DNA of 64,000 nt from Bacillus sp. Marseille-Q3570 (GCF_946151055.1 NZ_CAMGYZ010000001.1:558001-622000); one strand, 5' to 3'. Positions 1-8,183 are shown, numbered from the stretch's first letter. Notes: generated from the letters alone by a model not told the origin. Numbers and translations are program-made.

Positions 1-1
1 T

Positions 2-27
2 AAGAAGGAGGCCAGCAGCTCCTTCTT
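2..27. terminator. Inverted repeat at window edge, possible terminator
   Basis: A perfect 9 bp stem (AAGAAGGAG / CTCCTTCTT) with an 8 nt loop, followed on the plus strand by a weak T-rich tail. It could end a gene entering from the left, or the YciI transcript from the right. The sequence to the left is not visible. Confidence 0.5.
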
Positions 28-138
28 ATCTTTATACACATCCTTATTCTTATTAAGCGTGTAAATGCAGCTTCCATATTTTTCAGTCAGGTGATTATGG
101 TTTTGCATTCTTTCCAATTACAAAAGTCTTTCATACCA

Positions 139-414
139 TTATTCATGATTAAAAGGACTATCCATTTCCCATTCATGCATCTCTAATTCTCTTGCTCCTT
201 TGAGAACATATGGATCATTTTCTGCTATCTTCATCACTTCTTCCAGTGATGGAGCCATGTATATAACCAACCCACCTGTTCCATCTGAAAAACGCCCTTT
301 TGCAAAAATCCTCCCTTTCTTCATTTGTTCTTCAAGATACTCCAAATGTTGTGGACGATATTGAGCACTTTTTTCCTGATCTTTCATCGGTAAGACTGCA
401 GCTAGATATTTCAT
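139..414 (-). CDS. YciI family protein
   Basis: A 91-residue cytosolic protein recognised as a YciI-like member by its N-terminal KYLAAVLP strand, the central GRIFAKGRFSDGTGGLVIY segment and the typical length for this ferredoxin-like dimeric fold. Biochemical roles of the family are mostly undefined; some relatives act on chlorinated aromatics or occur fused to other domains. The start is set by a strong GAGGAGG site just upstream of ATG. It stands 51 bp downstream of the Nramp-like gene on the same strand and may share its transcript. I cannot assign a substrate. Confidence 0.85.
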   Translation of the reverse strand: MKYLAAVLPMKDQEKSAQYRPQHLEYLEEQMKKGRIFAKGRFSDGTGGLVIYMAPSLEEVMKIAENDPYVLKGARELEMHEWEMDSPFNHE

Positions 415-465
415 TGTTCCTCCTCATAATCATACCAGAAGATTTTTTATTGGGACTGGTGAAAT

Positions 466-1761
466 TTATCCAAAGAACATGTTATAAAGCTCACTTCCGC
501 CTAAGTAAACATACAATAAAATAATCAGTCCAAAAATGGTATTACCAACTTTACTATTTTGATAGATATGGTTAACTTGTTTCGAATTTAACAAATACAG
601 TAGAACGGCAGCAAGGACAGGCATAAAAATCGATCCCAGTACTCCATACATAAGCACAATGGCTACTGGTTGGTCAAATAACAGCAACAACATTGGCGGG
701 AATGTAATCCATATAAGATAAGCGCGGTATGCGGGATCTTTTTCTGTAATCGAATCATTTGTGAGTGAGGATTTCTTTCCTTTTTTTCTTAATACCCTTA
801 TAAAATCTGCAAATAAATATGATATACCATGCCAGGGACCAAGAATGGAGGTGAAAACAGCTCCCCATACACCTATTAATAAGGCCCAGCGTGCAACACT
901 TCCAAACCTCTCCTCATAAGAGTCTGCAAGGCCTACAAGACCCTCATTCCCATTAATCGTTGTCCCTGATCCAAACAATAATTCTGCAGCAATGATCATC
1001 ATGGCTATGGCGAACAACCCTGTAATCGTATATGCAACTGTTGAATCAATTTTCATAGTAGGTACCCATTGTTTGCCTCTCCACCCTTTAGCATTAAGCC
1101 AATATGAGTAACTTGTAATAGTAATAGAGCCACCTACCCCGCCTAAAATCCCTAAAATTTGAAAAAATGATCCTTCTGGTATTGAAGGAGCTATACTATA
1201 GTCAACACTGCCGGAATTAGCGATAATAATAATCGCAGATCCGATGATTGTAATGAACATGATTCCGATCAACACCATCATGAAACGTTCTAATAACCGG
1301 TACCTTCCAAACCATACCAATAGGAAACCAGCTACACCTGAACTAATGGCCCAAAGTGAAAAAGGTGTACCAGGAAACATAGCCGTCATGATTAGCGCAA
1401 ATGTACCTGTTATTGCAGCTCCGTATATGATTCCAAATATTATGGTATAGATTCCTAAATAAGTGGTTGCCCACCATCCTAATGAGTGCCATCCTTCTAA
1501 AATCGTTTTTCCTGAAGCTAAATACCAACGCCCGATTCCTTCTGTCAGGAAGAATTTAATCAAGGCCCCAGCAATGATAACCCATAATAACGTCAAACCG
1601 AAATTAGCGCCTGCAATCGTTGCCATAACAAAATCGCCTGCTCCTACACCAGTAGCAGCAACTACAATACCGGGACCTATCAACTTCAATTTTGATCTGG
1701 TGGTGGTTGGTGCAGTCACTGAATACGATTCCTCATAATTCTTTTCGATTTTCTGTTCCAT
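466..1761 (-). CDS. Nramp-like multi-pass membrane transporter, noncanonical
   Basis: A 431-residue integral membrane protein with about eleven hydrophobic segments, assigned to the Nramp/SLC11 superfamily by overall pattern (an N-terminal LIGPGIVVAATGVGAGDF first helix, then FGLTLLWVIIAGALIKF). Canonical Nramp Mn/Fe transporters carry DPGN in helix 1 and MPH in helix 6. Here helix 1 reads GVGAGDF and helix 6 reads GGSITITSYSYW, so both metal-binding motifs are missing, and the substrate may not be Mn2+ or Fe2+. A good AAAGGAG site precedes the ATG. Transcription probably runs on into the YciI gene. Superfamily assignment is firm, function is open. Confidence 0.85.
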   Translation of the reverse strand: MEQKIEKNYEESYSVTAPTTTRSKLKLIGPGIVVAATGVGAGDFVMATIAGANFGLTLLWVIIAGALIKFFLTEGIGRWYLASGKTILEGWHSLGWWATTYLGIYTIIFGIIYGAAITGTFALIMTAMFPGTPFSLWAISSGVAGFLLVWFGRYRLLERFMMVLIGIMFITIIGSAIIIIANSGSVDYSIAPSIPEGSFFQILGILGGVGGSITITSYSYWLNAKGWRGKQWVPTMKIDSTVAYTITGLFAIAMMIIAAELLFGSGTTINGNEGLVGLADSYEERFGSVARWALLIGVWGAVFTSILGPWHGISYLFADFIRVLRKKGKKSSLTNDSITEKDPAYRAYLIWITFPPMLLLLFDQPVAIVLMYGVLGSIFMPVLAAVLLYLLNSKQVNHIYQNSKVGNTIFGLIILLYVYLGGSELYNMFFG

Positions 1762-1994
1762 TGCTTCACACTCCTTTTTTAAACACCTACGTTGATTTGT
1801 ACCTTCACTAATCTGGGAAAGACTGTAACCTTAAGTTTTAAAACACCCTTATTGTTCATAATTTTCTGATAATAATTCATTCGACTTCATTCAACAAATC
1901 CCTCTGCTACAAATGTTTTAAAAATAACAGGGAAAGCGTGACTATAGTAATGATTAATTCTGATAAAGAGTACGACTTGTTCGCTCATTCATAT

Positions 1995-2033
1995 TAAAAA
2001 AGCAAGCGGTGGCGATCCCCGCTTGCTTTTTTT
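1995..2033. terminator. Bidirectional rho-independent terminator
   Basis: Stem AGCAAGCGG / CCGCTTGCT with a 9 nt loop and runs of A on one side and T on the other, so it works on both strands. It closes the minus-strand small-peptide cluster immediately after the last stop codon (2038) and insulates the Nramp-like gene. Confidence 0.9.
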
Positions 2034-2037
2034 AGTT

Positions 2038-2187
2038 CTACATCATATCCATGTATTGTGCTGATTTATCATGGGCAGCATCCATCAAAGACTGGACGCG
2101 TGCATTGTGTTCGATCATATGTGTATCAGTCTCATGATTCCGTACTTTTTTAATGATCGTTAAAATGAATAATTGAAATGGCATCAT
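2038..2187 (-). CDS. YrzI-like small protein, copy A (49 aa)
   Basis: A 49-codon ORF starting MMPFQLFILTIIKK and ending MDMM, with a hydrophobic N-terminal third and a polar, His-rich rest. It has an excellent GGAGGG site 7 nt before the ATG and a terminator directly after the stop. The start motif (two Met, then a hydrophobic xLTI segment followed by Lys) and the C-terminal Met pair match copy B at 2299-2448, which is also exactly 49 aa, so they are paralogues. The pattern resembles the YrzI family of Bacillus small proteins, whose function is not established. Assignment rests on recollection of the family motif and needs a profile search. Confidence 0.75.
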   Translation of the reverse strand: MMPFQLFILTIIKKVRNHETDTHMIEHNARVQSLMDAAHDKSAQYMDMM

Positions 2188-2219
2188 ACCGTATCCCTCC
2201 TATCCTTGCGAAATTCCTT

Positions 2220-2276
2220 TCAGGTCGTATCTTTCTCCGTAACTATCCAATCAAGAAAAACCTTGCCTCTTATCAT
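2220..2276 (-). CDS. Tiny ORF, 18 aa, in the YrzI-like cluster
   Basis: Eighteen codons (MIRGKVFLDWIVTEKDTT) preceded by a near-perfect TAAGGAGGT site 9 nt before the ATG, far better than expected by chance for a non-coding ORF. It lies 22 bp after copy B and 32 bp before copy A, giving the order short peptide, YrzI-like, short peptide, YrzI-like. It may be a translated leader that couples or attenuates the following gene, or a peptide in its own right. No homologue recognised. Confidence 0.55.
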   Translation of the reverse strand: MIRGKVFLDWIVTEKDTT

Positions 2277-2298
2277 TGTCTTCAACCTCCTTATTTTT

Positions 2299-2448
2299 TC
2301 ACATCATGGAAATGTAATAGAATGCTTTCTCACGCATTTGCTCATACAAATCTTCATTATGCTTCTTTTTGTTGATTTCTTCATATGTCATTTCAAATTT
2401 CAATGTTTTTTGTACGATCGTCAATAAAAATAAATGGATCGGCATCAT
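2299..2448 (-). CDS. YrzI-like small protein, copy B (49 aa)
   Basis: A 49-codon ORF starting MMPIHLFLLTIVQK, with a charged middle (EEINKKKHNEDLYEQMREK) and ending ISMM. A GGAGGG site precedes the start. Same length, same MMP start, same LTI segment and same double-Met end as copy A, so the pair arose by duplication, although the charged middles have diverged. The N-terminal hydrophobic stretch is short (about 10 residues), possibly enough for membrane-surface association. YrzI-family assignment is by motif memory. Confidence 0.8.
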   Translation of the reverse strand: MMPIHLFLLTIVQKTLKFEMTYEEINKKKHNEDLYEQMREKAFYYISMM

Positions 2449-2472
2449 AGCGGATTCCCTCCTTTCTATGAT

Positions 2473-2532
2473 TTACTTCAGGGTCACACCCCACTTGAGC
2501 CAATAATTTCTTTCTACTTTTTCATACAACAT
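2473..2532 (-). CDS. Tiny ORF, 19 aa, in the YrzI-like cluster
   Basis: Nineteen codons (MLYEKVERNYWLKWGVTLK) with an AAAGGAGG site 9 nt upstream of the ATG. It is the partner of copy B in the same way that the 18 aa ORF is the partner of copy A: a short peptide with Trp residues followed 24 bp later by a 49 aa protein. An overlapping ATG four bases upstream gives only a 7-codon frame. No known homologue. Confidence 0.5.
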   Translation of the reverse strand: MLYEKVERNYWLKWGVTLK

Positions 2533-2560
2533 TCCATTCAGCCTCCTTTCATTTACTCCA

Positions 2561-2594
2561 TTAAAAAACACCACAGGAATAACTCCCTGTGGCG
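2561..2594 (-). terminator. Terminator-like hairpin with CCACAGG stem, second of two
   Basis: On the minus strand CCACAGG, an 8 nt loop, CCTGTGG, then TGTTTTTT. It lies between the 23 aa ORF upstream and the 19 aa ORF downstream, and carries the same stem sequence as the hairpin at 2632-2664. Confidence 0.75.
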
Positions 2595-2631
2595 CAATGA
2601 CATTTAGACATTCTTCTCCCGTCTAAAGGCA

Positions 2632-2664
2632 TAGAAAAGCCACAGGCAGTCGTCGACCTGTGGC
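2632..2664 (-). terminator. Terminator-like hairpin with GCCACAGG stem, first of two
   Basis: On the minus strand GCCACAGG, a 10 nt loop, CCTGTGGC, then TTTTCT. It follows the stop codon of the 23 aa ORF by about 30 bp. Together with the identical-stem hairpin downstream it would make readthrough into the YrzI-like cluster conditional. Confidence 0.75.
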
Positions 2665-2693
2665 GTCATTAACGTGTTTGAGTAACGGTTAAA

Positions 2694-2765
2694 TTACGCT
2701 TGTTTCACCGGTCGAACGATTTGACTATTCAATTGAGCTACTATTCCAGTTACGTATAAAATCAT
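2694..2765 (-). CDS. Tiny ORF, 23 aa, promoter-proximal in the cluster
   Basis: Twenty-three codons beginning MILYVTGIVAQL and ending in basic residues (RPVKQA), with an AAAGGAGGT site 8 nt before the ATG. It directly follows a strong sigma-A promoter (2807-2835) and is followed by two identical-stem terminators, so it sits where a leader peptide would. It could equally be an independent small peptide. No homologue recognised. Confidence 0.55.
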   Translation of the reverse strand: MILYVTGIVAQLNSQIVRPVKQA

Positions 2766-2806
2766 TTTGCTCGACCTCCTTTGGTAATTTTTAACCTGCA
2801 GAGTAA

Positions 2807-2835
2807 ATTATATCCACTTCGTTATAAAAAGTAAA
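2807..2835 (-). promoter_or_regulatory. Sigma-A promoter of the small-peptide cluster
   Basis: Minus strand TTTACT, 17 bp, TATAAT: five of six and six of six to the vegetative consensus at ideal spacing. It points into the five tiny ORFs at 2038-2765. Confidence 0.8.
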
Positions 2836-2862
2836 CCTCTTTTTTAAAATTTATTTGATTTA

Positions 2863-3516
2863 TTAAAAAAATGGGTTTTTCCACTGCATCAACACCCCAT
2901 AATTCCCCGATTCAGGATCGTCCAAATAATTTGGCATAAGCTTTACAGGTGTACGACCAGCTTTCATCAAAAACGATACGACAGGGTCTTCGGATTCGCC
3001 CCGGATGACCCGATCTAAATAATCTTGTGGATCCATTTGATCTTTCACTTTATCAAAACCAGGCATACGACTTCCTCCAAGTACGGATTCAAGCTTTAAT
3101 TCAACAACAAGATGATAGAGTGATTGCATGAGTAATTTTCCTAAACCTGTTTTCCGATACCTGGGGCGGACACTGATATCGACAACATATAATGCATTTC
3201 CTTCAGGGTCGTGTGTACCGATGGATCCGTTATCAGTGATTTCTTCCCAGGTATGATCTTCTCCGTGATTATTTACGATCAGTGTCGTGATCGAACCAGC
3301 TAGCTCACGGTCCACTTCTGCACAAATCGCGCCTTGTGGAAAAAGTCGAACATGGTTTTCGAGCTGCTCCTTCGTCCACCAAAGATCAGAAGGGAACGGT
3401 GGTGGAAAGCATTCCTTTTGAATCTCTATTAGCTCTTCGAAGTCAGAATCAGTGTAATTACGGATTGTCGTCTTAAAAGGATTGTCATTCTGGAAAAGAT
3501 ACTGAGTGAAAAACAT
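2863..3516 (-). CDS. GNAT family N-acetyltransferase
   Basis: A 217-residue cytosolic protein with one GNAT fold. The acetyl-CoA binding motif A is seen at about residues 110-130, where the strand YVVDISVRPRYRKTGLGKLLM gives the V-x-x-x-x-R-x-x-G-x-G/A pyrophosphate loop in the form RKTGLG. The N-terminal part (FEELIEIQKECFPPPFP) is the usual substrate-side region. The C-terminal GYGVLMQW-like strand is intact, so the gene looks complete. The start is the first ATG after a GGAG site with rather long spacing (12 nt). Substrate is unknown. Confidence 0.85.
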   Translation of the reverse strand: MFFTQYLFQNDNPFKTTIRNYTDSDFEELIEIQKECFPPPFPSDLWWTKEQLENHVRLFPQGAICAEVDRELAGSITTLIVNNHGEDHTWEEITDNGSIGTHDPEGNALYVVDISVRPRYRKTGLGKLLMQSLYHLVVELKLESVLGGSRMPGFDKVKDQMDPQDYLDRVIRGESEDPVVSFLMKAGRTPVKLMPNYLDDPESGNYGVLMQWKNPFF

Positions 3517-3648
3517 AGCCGGATGCGTCTCCTTTTTACGTATTTACCTCTTTAGTTTAGCTTTTCAAGTATGAAATCCTGCTATTTTAATGATTTTCAT
3601 CTTCTTTTCGGCGTTCGCATTACGAAAAAACCGCCGGCAGTGCCAATA

Positions 3649-3740
3649 ACTACAAAAATTCAGGATTTTGTTCAAAAATTTGAAATAAACGACAAAAATG
3701 AAGCCATTAACGACAAAAAGGTCTCCTAAAACTACAAAAA
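3649..3740. repeat. Phased short-motif array, core ACKACAAAAA, 20-21 bp period
   Basis: Ten-base words ACTACAAAAA, TGTTCAAAAA (degenerate), ACGACAAAAA, ACGACAAAAA and ACTACAAAAA start at 3649, 3669, 3689, 3710 and 3731, so the spacing is 20, 20, 21 and 21 bp. The 10-11 bases between the words are unrelated. Same architecture as the arrays at 54509 and 62215 with a different core. Confidence 0.75.
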
Positions 3741-3743
3741 CAA

Positions 3744-3773
3744 CAAAAAAGAAAGGACTGTCGCAGTCCTTTC
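3744..3773 (-). terminator. Terminator of yrhC
   Basis: Minus strand AAAGGACTG, 3 nt loop, CAGTCCTTT, then CTTTTTTG, 6 bp after the yrhC stop codon. Confidence 0.9.
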
Positions 3774-3778
3774 CGTAT

Positions 3779-4024
3779 CTATGATTCTTCTTTAAGTTGT
3801 TTTTTCCATAATGAGATTTTCCGATAAAAGAACAATGCGATTGCAATTGAGACATAGCTTGTACTCAACAGCACGAGTTGATCTGCTGTTTCTTTCCCAT
3901 CAAACGGGACGATACTCCCGATATACAGAAATGCACTCAACGATAGGAGTACAAAGCTGAAACGTTTGAAATCTGCAATTTTATCTTTGGTGTCTTTGAC
4001 CATTTCCTTTGACAATACTCCCAC
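3779..4024 (-). CDS. yrhC: YrhC family small membrane protein
   Basis: An 81-residue protein with two predicted membrane spans (about residues 22-41 and 50-67) separated by a short polar loop and flanked by Lys-rich ends. In B. subtilis yrhC is the last gene of the yrrT-mtnN-mccA-mccB operon, and here it again follows mccB, which supports the name; its function is not known. A terminator-like hairpin lies between mccB and this gene, so it may have its own promoter. The start is uncertain: GTG at 4024 or an in-frame TTG or ATG shortly after. Confidence 0.75.
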   Translation of the reverse strand: MGVLSKEMVKDTKDKIADFKRFSFVLLSLSAFLYIGSIVPFDGKETADQLVLLSTSYVSIAIALFFYRKISLWKKQLKEES

Positions 4025-4142
4025 CCCTTTACTGGTATCATCGTAACATGATTCAGATAGTAGAGTAAGAGATTATCTGACAATTCCTGAAGTTACCAGA
4101 CATGGCTTTCGGCACTAGCTTGGTCTATTGCTACTTATAAAG

Positions 4143-4183
4143 GCAAAAAGCCCGCCGGCATAGATTCCCTTTGCCGTTAGCGG
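4143..4183 (-). terminator. Terminator after mccB
   Basis: Minus strand arms CCGC and CGGCA (interrupted by a TAA bulge) pair with TGCCG and GCGG around an 11 nt loop, followed by GCTTTTT. It would end most sulfur-operon transcripts before yrhC. Confidence 0.65.
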
Positions 4184-4217
4184 ACCCTTCTCTTTCAACT
4201 GAACTGTATTAAAGCGC

Positions 4218-5354
<1,137 letters not shown>

Positions 5355-6278
5355 TTATATGCCTCCCTGGTAGATCTTTTTACTTAAGTAACGCTCACTG
5401 CTGTCTGGAAAGACCGTGACGATATGGCTGCCGGGCTTTGCTTGTTGAGCTTCGATCAATGCTGCATGTAAAACTGCTCCTGATGAACTGCCGACAAGTA
5501 GTCCTTCCTTCAAGGCTAATTCTTTCACCCGGTTAAAAGCATCCACATCTTCAATTGTATGGATTGCATCGAAATAACCTGTATCCATATACTCCGGGAG
5601 GAATTCCATGCCGATTCCTTCAGACTTGTGTGGCCCCGGCTCTCCTCCGTTCAAGATCGATCCTTCTGGTTCAACAATGACCGTTTTGATGTCTTTGCGT
5701 TGTTCTTTCAAATAGCGGGCAGTGCCCATGAAAGTACCACCAGTTCCTGCTCCAGCTAAGAATACGTCGACGTTTCCATCAAGCGCTTCCCAGATCTCAG
5801 GTCCCAGTGTTTTATAATACGTATTCGGATTTACGGGATTTGCAAATTGAGCAGGATAATAGGCATTCTCGATTTCTTTCTCAAGCTCCTTCGCCTTTTC
5901 TATAGCACCACGCATCCCCTTTTCATTTTCGGTATTGACAATCTTTGCACCTAACGCCCGCATCAATTCCTGTTTTTCAACACTGAACTTTTCAGGAACG
6001 ACGAAGACCACTTCGATTCCCTTGTTCACCGCCGCTAAGGCAAGGCCGATACCAGTATTTCCGGCAGTAGGCTCGATCACCGTCCCGCCAGCCTTGAGTT
6101 TTCCGTTGATGAAAGCTTCCTCAAGTAGTTCTTTTCCAAGTCGATCTTTGATGCTTCCACCTGGATTGTAAAACTCAAGTTTAGCGAAAAGCCGTACACC
6201 ATTGGGAAGATCAAAGTTGGCGATCTCCACCAGTGGTGTATGACCAATCAGCTCTTGAACGTTTTTAAAATACCTCAT
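5355..6278 (-). CDS. mccA: O-acetylserine-dependent cystathionine beta-synthase
   Basis: A 307-residue fold-type II PLP enzyme. It condenses homocysteine with O-acetylserine or serine to give cystathionine. Landmarks are GHTPLVE (residues 12-18), the PLP lysine in GGSIKDR (K44) and the substrate loop PTAGNTG. The loop reads TAGNTG rather than the TSGNTG usual in cysteine synthases, and the neighbouring mccB supports the transsulfuration role. The start is placed at the internal ATG (MRYFKN), 5 bp after the luxS stop and preceded by GGAGAGG, not at an upstream in-frame codon that would add 11 unrelated residues. Confidence 0.94.
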   Translation of the reverse strand: MRYFKNVQELIGHTPLVEIANFDLPNGVRLFAKLEFYNPGGSIKDRLGKELLEEAFINGKLKAGGTVIEPTAGNTGIGLALAAVNKGIEVVFVVPEKFSVEKQELMRALGAKIVNTENEKGMRGAIEKAKELEKEIENAYYPAQFANPVNPNTYYKTLGPEIWEALDGNVDVFLAGAGTGGTFMGTARYLKEQRKDIKTVIVEPEGSILNGGEPGPHKSEGIGMEFLPEYMDTGYFDAIHTIEDVDAFNRVKELALKEGLLVGSSSGAVLHAALIEAQQAKPGSHIVTVFPDSSERYLSKKIYQGGI

Positions 6279-6283
6279 GCATG

Positions 6284-6754
6284 TTATTCCTCTCCAAATA
6301 CATCTTTCCATTCGCTTCGTTTTTCAAGCATTTCCGTGGCGATTACCTTCGCACCCTCAAGGCTGTGGTTGGCAGCCCAGCCGCATTGCACTTCATTACA
6401 AGCTGGAACTTCATCTGCATTGAGGACATCGTTCAACGTCTTCTCCAGAACGTCCATGATTTCCTCTTGATCCGAATGATTCAATACAGAAAGGTAGAAC
6501 CCAGTCTGACAACCCATCGGTCCGATATCAATGACGCGATCATGATGGTTACGGATATTTTCCGCCATCAAATGTTCAAGGGAATGAAGTCCTGGCATAT
6601 CCATATGTGCTTTGTTCGGTTGTTTGAAACGGATATCATACTTTGAAATCTCGTCGCCATGTTGACCTTTCGTAACCCCTACGAGACGGACATACGGTGC
6701 ACGAACTTTCGTATGATCGAGATTGAAACTTTCCACATTCATTTTTTTAGCCAT
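6284..6754 (-). CDS. luxS: S-ribosylhomocysteine lyase (AI-2 synthase)
   Basis: A 156-residue metalloenzyme that splits S-ribosylhomocysteine into homocysteine and 4,5-dihydroxy-2,3-pentanedione, the precursor of AI-2. The metal motif HSLEH lies at residues 57-61, the third ligand is the Cys in EVQCGWA (C124) and the catalytic Cys is in [10 protein letters not shown] (C82). The start overlaps the mtnN stop by a few bases, a coupled arrangement. It sits between mtnN, which makes its substrate, and mccA, which uses its product. In B. subtilis luxS is at a separate locus, so its presence here differs from that reference. Confidence 0.97.
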   Translation of the reverse strand: MAKKMNVESFNLDHTKVRAPYVRLVGVTKGQHGDEISKYDIRFKQPNKAHMDMPGLHSLEHLMAENIRNHHDRVIDIGPMGCQTGFYLSVLNHSDQEEIMDVLEKTLNDVLNADEVPACNEVQCGWAANHSLEGAKVIATEMLEKRSEWKDVFGEE

Positions 6755-7451
6755 GTTTCTTCAGCTCCTTTACCATTTTCAGAATTAAATCTGCGGAATT
6801 TTTCGCCGCTACTTTCAAAAATTGATCGAATGACATCGGTGCATCTTTACCCGCGATATCCGATAAAGAACGAATCACGACAAACGGGATTTTGAATTGA
6901 TGACAAACCTGGGCGATTGCCGCAGCCTCCATTTCGGCTGCAAATAATTCAGGGAACTTTCCACGGATGTCTTTTACCCGTGATGCATCGTTCATGAATG
7001 AATCACCCGATGCAATCAACCCTTTGACGATCTGCATGTCAGTGACGTCCTTTGCACTTTCTTCTGCAATTTCCACCAGCAATGGATCAGGCATATAAAA
7101 AGCAGGCAATTGCGGTACTTGACCGTACTCATAACCGAAAGCCGTAACGTCTACGTCATGGTGTCGTATTTCCGTTGAAATGACCACGTCCCCCACATTC
7201 AAGTCAGGATTGAATCCCCCTGCAGAGCCCGTGTTGATCACATAATCAGGTTTATATAATTGATTCAATAACGTTGTTGCAATCGCTGCGTTCACTTTAC
7301 CGATCCCTGATTTCAGCAAAATGACATCTTGATCGTATAGTTTCCCTGTATAGAAGATACACCCTGCGATCGTTTCTGTTTTACAATCCTCAATCAATTC
7401 TTGCATTAAAATGACTTCTTCGTCCATTGCTCCAATAATAGCGACTTTCAT
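6747..7451 (-). CDS. mtnN: 5'-methylthioadenosine/S-adenosylhomocysteine nucleosidase
   Basis: A 234-residue nucleosidase of the PNP/UDP phosphorylase fold. It removes adenine from SAH, MTA and 5'-deoxyadenosine. Seen are the N-terminal GAMDEEV with the catalytic Glu, the GSAGGFNP ribose-binding loop, the [10 protein letters not shown] nucleoside-binding strand and the catalytic Asp in [11 protein letters not shown] at 7451 is preferred over GTG at 7457 because it has an AAAGGA site at 8 nt and matches the usual MKVAIIGAM start. It is the second gene of the sulfur operon and feeds LuxS. Confidence 0.96.
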   Translation of the reverse strand: MKVAIIGAMDEEVILMQELIEDCKTETIAGCIFYTGKLYDQDVILLKSGIGKVNAAIATTLLNQLYKPDYVINTGSAGGFNPDLNVGDVVISTEIRHHDVDVTAFGYEYGQVPQLPAFYMPDPLLVEIAEESAKDVTDMQIVKGLIASGDSFMNDASRVKDIRGKFPELFAAEMEAAAIAQVCHQFKIPFVVIRSLSDIAGKDAPMSFDQFLKVAAKNSADLILKMVKELKKHG

Positions 7452-7463
7452 ATTCACATTCCT

Positions 7464-8108
7464 TTACAAATCTTTTTTTACTGCATGAATCAACCACACA
7501 TACCTATTCAGTCGTTCAAAGCTAACTTCAAAGCCATTATTTTGAAAAATTTCTGATAGAACACCGATTGTAGTGTAGTATTCCGTCTGTAGATCATGAA
7601 GCAAGTTTTTGTAACCCTGGCTCTTTACTCGATCATGAATTTCTTTTCTCGCTTCTTCATGTTCAAACACAGTATCTGCAAATACAATTTTACCATTGTT
7701 ACCAAGAAGGTTTCCATAATTACGAATAGCATGTGCTTTTTCATCGTCTGTCAAATGATGGAACGCATACGTACTTACAATGGTGTCAATGTTTTCTTCG
7801 GGCTCAGGAAAAGATAGAAAATCACCATCGACGACTTTTAAGTCTGGAAATCGTTCTAACGTTTTCTCCCGCATGACAGGTGACGGCTCTACCCCCACCA
7901 CATCCAATTTGTTAGTGATCAAGACGTTCGTCAAATTACCCGTTCCTACACCGAACTCAAGAACGGTCCCAGAAGATTTGCTAGCGACTCGTTCAAGGAT
8001 TTCTTCATATTGTTCAAAAACCTCATGATATTCATTATCTTTACTTGAAACAGTCTCATCATAAGATTCTGCCCATTGGTTAAAGAGATCGATAAACTCT
8101 CTACCCAC
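7464..8108 (-). CDS. yrrT: Class I SAM-dependent methyltransferase YrrT
   Basis: A protein of about 214 residues with the Rossmann methyltransferase motif I VLEFGVGTGN (about residues 49-58), an acidic GVEPSP motif II and a VDGDFLSF motif. B. subtilis yrrT heads the same sulfur operon; its substrate is not established, though it releases SAH, which the next gene consumes. The start is set at GTG 8108 (GREF...), 10 nt after AGGAG; the earlier GTG at 8117 overlaps the Shine-Dalgarno. The promoter and a CymR-like operator lie immediately upstream. Confidence 0.92.
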   Translation of the reverse strand: MGREFIDLFNQWAESYDETVSSKDNEYHEVFEQYEEILERVASKSSGTVLEFGVGTGNLTNVLITNKLDVVGVEPSPVMREKTLERFPDLKVVDGDFLSFPEPEENIDTIVSTYAFHHLTDDEKAHAIRNYGNLLGNNGKIVFADTVFEHEEARKEIHDRVKSQGYKNLLHDLQTEYYTTIGVLSEIFQNNGFEVSFERLNRYVWLIHAVKKDL

Positions 8109-8140
8109 CCTGTCCACACTCCTAAATTTTAAAATTTATT

Positions 8141-8165
8141 ATTCCTATCAATATAGTATGATTTA
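8141..8165 (-). promoter_or_regulatory. CymR-like operator
   Basis: Minus strand TAAATC, 11 nt, then ATTGATAGGAAT resembles the CymR consensus as I recall it (TAAWNC followed by ATMGGAAT), with one base more between the half-motifs. It overlaps the -10 box and probable start of transcription of the yrrT operon, a repressor position. The cymR gene is in this window at 28954-29376. Confidence 0.65.
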
Positions 8166-8183
8166 ATTTTAATATGGATACAA
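8155..8183 (-). promoter_or_regulatory. Sigma-A promoter of the yrrT-mtnN-luxS-mccAB operon
   Basis: Minus strand TTGTAT, 17 bp, CATACT, about 45 bp before the yrrT start, with the CymR-like site overlapping the -10 element. Confidence 0.6.

Noticed and set aside
2173-2427. 84-codon plus-strand frame antisense to the small-peptide cluster
   Set aside because: It is the complement of two well-supported minus-strand ORFs with strong ribosome sites and has none itself.
3649-3740. CRISPR array reading of the phased short motifs
   Set aside because: Core words are only 7-10 bp with 10-14 bp spacers and no cas genes; dimensions do not fit any CRISPR type. The same holds for 54509-54602 and 62215-62284.
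3565-3855. 96-codon minus-strand frame overlapping the start half of the yrhC region
   Set aside because: It runs through the phased ACKACAAAAA array and the yrhC terminator, is Phe/Val-rich low complexity, and has no ribosome site.
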